Source of the DNA: Loripinus fragilis
Lineage: Eukaryota; Mollusca; Bivalvia; Lucinida; Lucinidae
Direction: 5' to 3'
Assembly: GCA_964019695.1 (NCBI GenBank)
Contig: OZ026518.1
Coordinates: 107,976,305 to 108,040,304 of the forward strand
Length of the DNA stretch: 64,000 bases
Shown here in pieces: positions 44,480 to 55,400 of the stretch. Under the pieces are notes generated by a model. The model was not told the origin of the DNA, searched no databases, and saw only the letters and a program-made list of their open reading frames with translations. The position numbers and the translations under genes are program-made. The first letter of the stretch is position 1; every line of letters begins with the position of its first letter.

Positions 44480-45800
44480 CTAGTGTCGTCTGCTGATATC
44501 CCTTGCAAACAGATTGGATCCAGATCAGGCGCAACACAATGTTGGGCCTGATCTGGATCCAAACTGTTTGACACTCTGATTGTATTCCTGAAAATATTTT
44601 TTTGAAAAAGTTCAAAGAGTTACTTTCTTCTGATTTCAGGATATTTACATGATGGCAGATATTGAAGAAAACGACAAAAGTACACCACAGAGGTAACAGC
44701 AGCTAGACAATAGTCTTGGAATTCATGCATACTTTAACTCTATGTTTACTAGTGTCGTCTGCTGATCAGGCCCGGCAAAATGTCTGGCATGATCTGGATC
44801 CTTGTTTGACTCGAAATGTATTCCTGAAGGAAAATTTGCCTTTTCCAACCATTCATGACAAATGTTGTCTGCTTTGTCTTCTGCTGATGTGATTTGGTGA
44901 GCTATAATGCAAATAGTATGTCTAAAGATCAATTTTCTTCCATGGAAGCAGTATGATCAGGGTGCATACTGTTTTGCTTGTATGCTGAATATAGTCCCAA
45001 GAATGCATTTGAATATTTCCAGCAGGCACAATAAGCAGACAACATTTTCAGGGGAAACTATAGGCTGGATAGATAAGAGTTAAGAATACAAGTGAAGTGG
45101 ATCATATTTAGGTATAAGGTTCCTTGACCTTGACAGTGTTACCAACAGTTAGCCAACCAACAACTGGAGATATGCTTCGCAATTAGGGAGATTTTCTCCT
45201 TTAATAGGGAGATTTTCTAAAACCCTCTTCTAGTCATTCAGGATTTTTGTCTTCTGCTCTATCATCAGCTAATAATATTCTTAGCCTATATTGCAAACAA
45301 TATGGACCCAGATTGGCCTGGTCCCAGAGCTGAGCAGTCTGATTGGTGTTCATATTAGTGTAATGATTAACTTCAATCCAATTACAAGTATACAATAACA
45401 TGATAAACAGACAAAAGATCAACTGAATTTGAAAACAAGCATTAATGCTTATACTAATCATCTCCTGGGGTTCATATTGTTTGCTTCCATGAAAAATCTA
45501 ACCTGAAATGCACTTTAAATGCAGCAGATGTAAAAAGCAAACATTTTCAGGACAAAAGTAGTGGCAGAATAAGGATTAAGTTTCCATGGCCTTTATGAGA
45601 TAGATTCAATTGTAGTTAACCCATTAAAGCCGAATGAATTATCTCATCTTTATCAATTGGACAAGTTCGTTTCCAATTTTAGGGTTGTCGGATGGATTTT
45701 TCATTTTTATTCAAATTGTAATAGAATACTCAGTAAGCAAACATTGGAGACCCTGATCAGACAACACATTCTGTGGGGTCTGATCTGGGTCTGCACTATT
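44480..45800. repeat. Cluster of degraded GCAGACGAC / CAGATCAGG MITEs
   Basis: Repeated pieces such as GTCGTCTGCTGATATCCCTT, GATTGGATCCAGATCAGGC, CTGATCTGGATCCAAACTGT and AAACATTTTCAGGACAAAAG recur at 44490-44600, 44750-44900, 45290-45360, 45470-45560 and 45725-45800. These are old copies of the foldback MITEs better preserved at 4266 and 54637. Confidence 0.6.
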
Positions 45801-45894
45801 TGTATTTGTCCCATAAATAGATGCTAGGCTTATATGGGTTAACAATGAATTATTTTCTGTAACAACATAAGAGTGTGTATTAGAAGGTTATTTT

Positions 45895-46045
45895 CTTTAA
45901 TTCTCATCCAAAACATATGTTGTGGGTACTCAAAAGAACCGTCTCAATGAGACAGTTATTTTAAGCGCCCAAAATACATGTTTAAATGAATGGGTAAGAA
46001 TATTATTTAAATTTACACAAATAAAATTTCCTTATCTGGATCTTT
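45895..46045. repeat. HP1 copy upstream of IPP exon 1
   Basis: AAAACATATGTTGTGGGTAC, TCAAAAGAACCGTCTCAATG and AGACAGTTATTTTAAGCGCC. It ends about 165 bp before the IPP start codon, so it lies in the 5' UTR, an upstream intron or the promoter. Confidence 0.8.
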
Positions 46046-46208
46046 GGTAACAAGCAAAGAAACCAGAGTGCTTCTCTTGGAGCAATATGATCTGGGAATA
46101 CATTTTATTTGTACATGCTTTTCTTGTCTATTAAAGTAAGCATCAAAAGAGTTAAGAGCATGCACAGCAACTACTCTGAAGCAAAATAACTTCATGTTGT
46201 AAATTGTA

Positions 46209-46476
46209 ATGGCATTCTTTTTCAGTGGAATAATAGATTATTATCAAAGATTCTTCAAGAATCTATATGAGCTGCGTCAAGATGCCACCTTCTGTGATGT
46301 GAAACTTCAAGTGAGTGAGGAAATCTTCATGGCCCATCGAATAGTTCTTATGTCTGGTAGTGCCTACTTTCACGCTATGTTTGCCACTGAGATGTCGGAA
46401 CACCATAAAGATGAGGTGATGATAGGAGGAGTGACACCATCTATTTTCAAGGCGCTGCTAGACTTTATTTATTCAG
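46209..46476 (+). CDS. IPP: IPP exon 1 of the coding part (BTB start)
   Basis: Residues 1-89 plus one base: IDYYQRFFKNLYELRQDATF then CDVKLQV and the BTB core to LLDFIYS. Donor TTCAG|gtatct at 46477. A pyrimidine tract plus AG at 46214-46222 could be a 3' splice site, in which case the true start lies in an upstream exon. Confidence 0.88.
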
Positions 46477-49400
46477 GTATCTTTTCAGTAGACTGGCTCC
46501 AGTCCTTAAAACAATTTTTCATCAATGTGTCATATCATTTACTTGTAGCTAGGCTTACTCTGATGGCTCTGTTTTAAGACAGAGCCATCAGAGTAAGCCT
46601 AGTTACAAGTATATGATATGACACATTGATGAAAATTTGTTTTAAGGACTGGAGCCAGTCTACTTTTTCAATAAACGCACAAGTCAATGTCTGAATTGGT
46701 GTCACTTGCATATTTCTGTATTGTTTAAATTTCACACTGTTTATATAGGTTATTTGAGCATGATTCTTACGTAGGCAATTTGCACACAGTGATTTTTCTA
46801 GGGTATTTTAGCTGAGATCTTTATCTTGGTTGTTTATTCACAGTTCTTATGCATTAATATGAAATAGGGCTGGAAATTATATACACTCATCTGCTCGCCA
46901 AGACGAATACCTCATGCTGCAGGATGAGTATAGATTTTGACTGTTTCTAATGTAAATCATCAAATTTAAAAACACATATGGGCAGGTAGGACGTGTTGAA
47001 ATTTTAAGCATTTTTCCACCTCTGAGAAATGTAAAAAAAAAACATTTTTTAACATGGCTCATAACTATACTTATTTAGCTATAAAATGTTTTCCCTTCTC
47101 AAAAGAAATGTCTAGATTTTATCTAACTGTAAATGAAACAACAAATATTTCCTGCTTGAAGAGTATGGGCTCTACAGTTAAAAGGAGTACATTTCTCATG
47201 GGCGTTACTCAACATCATTTTGTGAAGTGGCATTTACAGGCTGTAGGCACAACATTGCGTATTTCATTGTTCTTTCAATGTTAAGTAGTGCATTAGATGT
47301 GAGAAAACCATGTTCAGAATGTTCATTTGTGGAAATGTATCAAAATTTATACATGTTTGTTCCATAAACAAGCATTTAGTTAAAAGTGTGAAACAGAAAA
47401 TTATTTTTCTTATTTCTCAACCAAAACATATGTTGTGGGTACTCAAATGATCCGTATCAATGAGACGGTTCTTTTGAGCACCCAGAAGAGGGTTAAAACT
47501 GGTGGGTAAGGAATTATTTACAATTTTATGCACAAAAATGTTATTTATCTAAACCTGTGATTAATATTTTAAGCTTGCATATACATGTAGGAAGTACAAG
47601 GAGAACTCTTGTAGTTAACACACCCTTAGTCTGTGTAAGAGTGGATCAAAAGTTTGGTTAAAGTTGAAAAAAAAAATATTGCTTAAACATCTTGATAAAA
47701 CACTGTTATACCTTGCCTGATGTTAGGTTCTGGTATGAATATGTATGCTGTATCAGCCAGATTAACATCAGTGATTTTGAGGTCAAGGTCACAGGCTTTG
47801 AACTTTAGGTCAGTTTTTAAAAAGGCTATACCTCATGAACCCTATGACCAAACATGTTAATATCTAGTCTGATTTTAGATACTGATCTGAAAGGTTTATG
47901 CTGTACTATATACCATTACTGCCCACATCAGAGACCTTGAGGTTGATTTCCCAGAGGCTTGGTCGCTGCATTTACTTAATGTTTGTTGTATTGGTACAGG
48001 TAAAGTCAACATAACTGAGGAGAACTGTGAAGATTTGTTGACAGCGGCTGACATGTTATCAGTGACAGGAGTTGTTGATGCTTGTTGTTTATTTATGAGA
48101 GAAAGATTTCAACCTGAAAACTGTATTGGTATGTTTTGTATTTGATTTTCTGCATAATAGTAAAAGACAATCATATGTGTAATTTCAATTGGTATAATAT
48201 GGGATTTTATAATATGTATCTAGAGCAGTGCATATTCATTCTAATAGTCTCATCTAATAAATGTCCCTCCCAGTATATCATGAGAAGATCTTTGGATAAT
48301 GGTATTTATGGCATATCTGTAATGTCAAACGTTTTGTACTTAACATGTGATTAGACATCTCACAAATGAAGCGAGGTTATACAACTTTTTCATGCTCAAC
48401 TCAACTGAGCATGAAATTTATTCAACTGAGCATGAAATTTATTCTGCTCATAAATGTTAAAATGCCAACAATTGTTGGCATTTTAACATTTATTAGCATG
48501 ATAAATACAACATCTGAGGGTTTGAAAGCAGGAGCAATCGTTCAACCATTCATTTTTTCCAGAGCAGTTGAAATTTCATACTCAGTTGAGTTGAGAGTTG
48601 AGCATGAAATTTTTTTTATGATCTTGGAGCCAGATGCCTAGTTGTTGGTCTGAACCATCCTCTACCACCATACTTTCTGTCAGGATCTAGTTATGGATTC
48701 TGATGAAACTTTGCAGATGAGCAGACAGGTCTATCTTGAGTGATGACTGAAATGCTTTTAAAAAATGTAGGTTCTGCTTTGACAGTTAATATATTGGATA
48801 TTTACTCAAATCTTGTCAAAAAATGTAATTTGTTTGACCCTGTAATTGTAGCACCCATGGGTCATTTTTTATGACTTGTTTGATAATATAAAATGTAAAT
48901 GTAAGGATTAAAATTCACATTTCTATCTTGCATTGGTGATACAAAGCAATAGCTTTTTTGTATGTTTCAGGGCTTGAAAGACATTATCAAACATTATGTT
49001 TCACATCATCAGTGCAAGCTAAAAATCAGAGTTTTAATTCATGAATGTTTTACTTCAGGTATATATTTGTTTTCTGATGCTATATCATGTAGCTGCTTGA
49101 CTAGAGATGCTGAGGCTTATATAAACAAGAACTTCTTAAAAGTAGTGCAGGAAGAAGAATTTATGGATTTACCTAAAGAGTCCTTGGTACACTTCTTGCA
49201 CAGTGAAAACCTCCGTGTAGAAAATGAGTTCCAAGTTTTCAAAGGTATGACCCTTTCTTTACAGATTTAAAGGGCTGAGATTGGATTGTTCAAATTGTAA
49301 TTTTGTTCTTATTTATCTTTTTTTGCAAGCGCAACTTTTGTCATCTGCTGATAACCTTTGCAAATGGTTTGGATGCAGATCAGGACACCAAACTGTTTGA

Positions 49401-52400
49401 CACGCTGATATTGTTCCTGAAAGGATTGTATGTTATTTGGAAAAAGTCAGCAGATGACAATAAAAGCCTGAAAAATTACCCAGCAGGCAAGGAGTTTAAA
49501 CTGTTTTTATTAGAGCAAATATTGTATACTGTGATGATTATTTTGTCTGGGTCTACACTGTTGGTCTTGGTACCTGTACATGGGATATAAAGAGGTGAAA
49601 GGGTTTTGTTTGATTTGATTATGTCCCAGTCAACAATTTTTCAGATATGTTGGGATGGGTCTTCCTGGGTTGAACCAGTACTGAGCAAGGATAATGTGTC
49701 TTGCTCAAGGACACAACATAGTGGCACCGGTGAGACTCAACCCATGGTCCCTCAGTCTCGAGTCAAGCACTCTACCACTGAGCCACTGAAAGGGTGAAAC
49801 AATGTTTAGAATAACAAACCTGAAAATGTTTGCTATTTTGGTTGGCTTGATGGTTTATGACCCAATTATCAAGGTTTAATAGTGGAATATGCGGGCCAGC
49901 ACATGAGATTTCGTTACTTATTGCATGTGCACAAAACCCATGCTGACGCATCCAGCTGGGCTAGAGGTCTAAATTTTGGTTTTTGTCTTCCTTTTCTTCC
50001 ATACTTTGTTAATGTGAGAAGCAAGGGCTTTGGCATCACTATGCCTATGTGCAGGCTTGTTTTGAACATTCGCTGCTTGCTGATGTGATTAGTACCAAAA
50101 TCCAGGGGTGGGTATCGCCTCTGAAAACCGTATCGCGATATATCATGATTTTGGGGTTTGTATCGAGATATGCATCACGATATACGGCAAAACTTAATAA
50201 TAGTTGCACTCGTGGGAGGGAAATTTTTTCAAAGCCGTCTATATTCAACTTCATGTGGCGATTGAATGTCATGCTAGCATAGAATGATCACAAAAACAGT
50301 ATGAACATTTGCAACTATTGTTCATTCATCTAAATCGAACCCTTCAAATTCGCTATCTTACGAGAAATTGTTAAATAAAGAGAGAAAACAAGCGTCTTCC
50401 ATCTTGATCTCAATCGGGTCCGCCATTTCTGTTTTAAACAGGGAAATCCTCCTCTTATCCAATGGTAATAAAGTTTTGCACACGGCATGCTTTGTTTATC
50501 TTAGTTACAGGCTTTTTACTGGCTGTTGTTCATCTTTTTCTATTAATAATCAAGCGAGATTATATAAAAAATGATGGCTAAATAAAATACAACTCAAAAC
50601 AAAAGGAGCTAAACCATGTTCCAAAAACTGACGGAGTTTGCCAAGTGTACCTGTACAGTCAAAAGCATATCGCGATACGAATCTTGGGACTCCTAAATCG
50701 TGATTTACGCGTATACCGGTAATATCGCGCACCCCTACCAAAATCTCATGTGCTGGCACATATTTATGACATGAAAGCTACAAGTATAAGGCATACAAAG
50801 GTTTAGATAAACATAAAGGATACACTTTCTTGACTAAAGACTTGGGTAAACCTGTTAATATTCCCACTTTTAGCGGGGAATTGAACATGATTCATACTCA
50901 GTCTGGTATAAGATCATTTTAAGAATATTGATATGTAAATTAAACCTGCCAAATTGGGAATAAGTGGAAATTGAACATATCATTAAAGTACTGCTTTAAA
51001 AGAGTTGTGCTAAACTGGATTTGGGTTCTCTGTCATTCCATGATTCCACCCATCCATCATAATTCCATTTTTTGCTCAATATCTTGAGAACAAATTGATA
51101 GAATTTTACCAAATTTTTATGCCCCCAAAGGAACTTTGGGAGGCATATAGTAATCGCACTGTCCGTCCGTCCGTCCGTGTGTCCGTCCCGCTTTCGTGTC
51201 CGGTCCATATCTCCTATATTCTTTGAGGTAGGAATTTCAAATTAGGTGTGTGGATGCATCTTGGGATGGCGGAGTGTCGCGTACCATTTTCGGGTCACTG
51301 TGACCTTGACCTTGACCTCTGACCTAGTTTTTAGAATAATCGTGTCCGGAGCATATCTCTTATATTATTTGAGGTAGGAATCTCAAATTTGGTGTGTGGA
51401 TGCATCTTGGGATGAAGAAGTGTCGCATACCATAATTGGGTCACTGTGACCTTGACCTCTGACCTAGTTTTTAGAATAATCGTGTCCAGAGCATATCTCT
51501 TATATTATTTGAGGTAGGAATTTAAAATTTGGTGTGTGGATGCATCTTGGGATGACGAAGTGTTGTGTACCATAATTGGGTCACTGTGACCTTGAACTTG
51601 ACCTCTGACCTAGTTTTTAGAATAATCGTGTCCATAGCATATCTCTTAAATTATTTGAGGTAGGAATCTCAAATTTGGTGTGTGGATGCATCTTGGACTG
51701 ATAAAGTGTTGCATACAGTAATTGGGTCACTGTGATCTTGAACTTGACCTCTGACCTAGTTTCTAGAAACTGCATTGAGTCTGGTGCAACTCTCCTATAT
51801 TCTTTGAGATAGGAATTCCAACTTTGGTGTGTAAATACATCTTGGGATGACAGGGTGTCACATACCATTTTAGGTCACTGTGACCTTGACCTCTGACCTA
51901 GTTTTAAGAGTTATTGTGTCCGGAGCATATCTCTTGTATTCTTTGAGTGAGGAATTCCAAATTTGGTGTGTGGATACATCTTGGGATAGCGGAGTGTCAT
52001 GTACTATTTTTGGGTCACTGTGACCTTGACCTCTGACCTAATTTTAGAATAATCATGTCCAGAGCATATCTCTTGTATTATTTGAGGTAAGAATCTCAAA
52101 TTTGGTGTGTGGATGCATCTTGGGATGACGAAGTGTCGTTTACCATAATTAAGTCACTTTGACCTTGAACTTGACCTCTGACCTAGTTTCTAGAAACTTG
52201 TGCATATCCTATATTCTTTGAAATAGGAATTCCAAATTTGGTATGTAAATGCATCTTGCGATGCCTGAGTGTCACAAACCATATTTGGGTCACTGTGACC
52301 TTGACCTCTGACCTAGTTTTCAAGAATTATTGTGTCCAGAGCATATCTTCTATATTATTTGATGTAGGAATCCCAATTTTGGGGTGGTGATTCCTCTTGG

Positions 52401-55400
52401 GATGGCGGAGTGGTGCATACCATTTTGAGTCACTTTGACCTTGGCATTGACTTCTGGCCTCATTTCTAGGTTTTTGGTGCTATATTACAGCTATCTTTCC
52501 TCAAATGTGTCTTATGCTAGACCAATTCCTTTGGGGGCATTCGTCACGTGTTTGTGACATTTCTTGTTGTATATACATTAATATATATTGATAAGGTCTA
52601 GGTTGTAATTATTATGCATCATTTTTCTCACTTTTGTAAAAGAGTTATGGCCCTCAATGAGTTGATTCTTTTGAGCAGCCCAGCATCTGTTAAAACTGAA
52701 CAGTAAGGAAATATTGACAATTTATGCTCAAAAATTTAGTTTATCTTGAGGAATGATTGTCAGATATGCCTTTTTTTATTCAATTTACAGCTGCCATTGA
52801 CTGGATTCTTCATGATATTCCTGCCAGAAAGAGACATGTATTTGAGGTGATGAGTCCTATTAGATTTCCAATAATCCCAGAGAAACAGATGGACAAATAT
52901 ATAACAACACTACAAGAAACTGACATTAGTCTTACTGTGGCATTGACAAAAATTCTTGCTGATTTCAGAATAGACCATAGAAAGGCAATGGTCGAAAAGA
53001 AATATTCTAAAATAAAGCATTCTTTGACTGTACCAAGAAAATGTGCTCGAAAAAATATATATGTAGTCGGGGGATTCACTCGTCCAAAAGGTGGGAGATG
53101 GAGTGACGCTAAAACATTAAGTTCTGTAGAGAGATTTGATACATTCTATCATACATGGCATGACTTGCCGAGCTGTCAGTTTCCAAGAAGTTCAATGGGC
53201 TCGGGAGTTATAAATGGCCAAGTGTGTGTTGTGGGTGGGGAAAATGATTCTCTAATATTTGACTCAGTTGAGACATATGATCCAGTGACACATGAATGGA
53301 CATTACTGCCTGGAATGACAACACCTAGGTAAGTCGAAAACATACTGACAAAGTGAGCCGCTGCATAACAAAACCAAGGTTATCTTTATGCCAAAGACTC
53401 AGATCAGCCTGCAGTGATATTTTGGGGTGCCATATGGGCTGAATTTCAATTGGGGAGTCATGGATTTTTTTCCCATGTTTTTTTTCACCATTTTGGCTCA
53501 CTTTATTGTATGGCCTGTTGTCCATCCATGTCATACTTTGTTAGCTATTCACATTTTCGACATCTGCTCCTGAACCATAAGTTTGATTTGAAATTTTAAG
53601 TTAGACATCAGGACAAAATGTAGATTCAGAATAACTAAAATTGTTCCGTTCAATATCCAAGTTGGCCACCATTTTAAAATTCTTCAAACAGCATCTTTTT
53701 TTGAGTACCAACATGTGACAATACTTTAATAATCTAATAATCATTTGATATCATTAGTATGATCATTAATTAGCAGGGACAAACATTCCACTGGTCCACT
53801 TGTGATTAGGAGTGAAATCTAGAAAGGACAAGTGATACTTTTCAAAGTGCTCATCCTACGGGACCAGTGCTAAAATCTGAGGGTGAAACTAGCATTTTAT
53901 GAAGGGCATGAAGAGTTTACATCAAACTAAATACCTTTTCACATAACATTACAATTTGGAAAAGTAGAATTAGATATAAACTCGTAGTTATGGTTACAAA
54001 TGTGTATAAAAGCTGCGCATTGTAATGCAGGATAATACAGTAGACTGTATCCAGGTTTATATTGATTTTTTTCTGTGCAAATTTTAACAGTGGGTAAACC
54101 GTCTGACTGTATCGCCATAAATATTGAATTTTCTGGACAAATTTTACTGTCATAACAGATTTGTAAACTGGTCAGATGGTTTTATCTGCAGGTTTTAATG
54201 TTGGTAAAAATGTCTGATAAATGAAAATTCTTACAAGGCGGCGAAGTGTTTGCTGGACGAGTGAAAATTGTAGTCCTGCAGGACAAGTGCTATAATGAAA
54301 TATTTTTGTCCCCTGATTAGAGTATTGATGGTACAAATAATTGAAATCCATTTATTACCATAACTGAAAGATATCCAGTTGGAATTTATTACAAACCTTG
54401 CATACATTTGTCGCCGGTCGGGCGACAAATTGCTATCTAAAACACTGTTACTAGCGAGTTTTGAGTTACTAGCGAGTTATTAAGAGCATTTCCGGTGTGA
54501 GAGTGTAATTATAAGATATTTTGCTTATTTCTCAACCAGGAGGGAGAATGTTAAGTTATAACATACTTTTTAAAGTGCTTATGAGATTAGCTGCTTTTTA
54601 AAGCTGCCACTAATCAATGGAAATGTATTATTTTAATCCTTATAGCGCCAAGAAAAAAATGCATCTGAAAATGTCGTCTGCTGGAGTCGTCTGCTGGAGT
54701 CGTCTGCTGCAAATAATTGCCTAACATTACTTACAAATTAAGCATAGAAGCAAACAGCGTGGACCCAGAACAGACTGCTCCTATAGGAGCAGTCTGATCT
54801 GGGTCCACACTGTTTGCCATAGAGGCTTTTTAACATTTCAGCAGACAAGAAAAGCAGACGACTTTTATTACAATTAGCGCATTAAGGCTTTAACCATTTG
54901 TACATGAAGAGTGCAGTGGCTCATTGGTAGAATTCTTTACTCGAGACCGAGAGGTTGCAAGTTTGAGCCTCTCCCGAGGCACTACATTGTGTTCTTGAGC
55001 AAGACACTTTATTCTACGCCAGGAAGACATGTCCTGACATCAGAGATGGGGTAATCGTAATCTGTAATCATGATTACTTGTAATCGATTACTTTTTTCAG
55101 TAATCATAAAGTAATCTGTAATCGTGGATTTTTATGATTACAAGTAATCGTAATGTAATCAATTACATTGCAAAATAGCCTGTAATCATGATTACTTTGC
55201 AATTACTTTAAGATTACTTTTGAAACTGGTTAAAAACAGTTATAAGGTACCAGCAATAGATCAAAGAGAATAATGGATGTTTGAAACAAGGAATGTGAAT
55301 AGCTACCAACAATAGATCAAAGATAGACTTATCCAAAATAACTAAGTTTTGGACCAGAATCTGAATTCAAACTATTTGATACTGATTGTTTATATCTAAA

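Noticed and set aside
46487..46577. Extension of IPP exon 1 to the stop at 46575-46577
   Set aside because: The frame after 46476 reads into the foldback arm. The GT at 46477 joins perfectly to 48000 and restores the BTB sequence FIYSGKVNIT.
48962..49058. Earlier acceptor (ttcag|GGCTTGAAAG at 48970) for IPP exon 3
   Set aside because: It would add a segment (GLKDIIKHYVSHH..) not found in BACK domains. The acceptor at 49057-49058 gives the expected ENCIGIYLFSDA junction.
51119..52540. CRISPR-like or coding tandem repeat
   Set aside because: Units are contiguous and diverged, with no spacer/repeat alternation and stops in all frames; the TIRs show a transposon.
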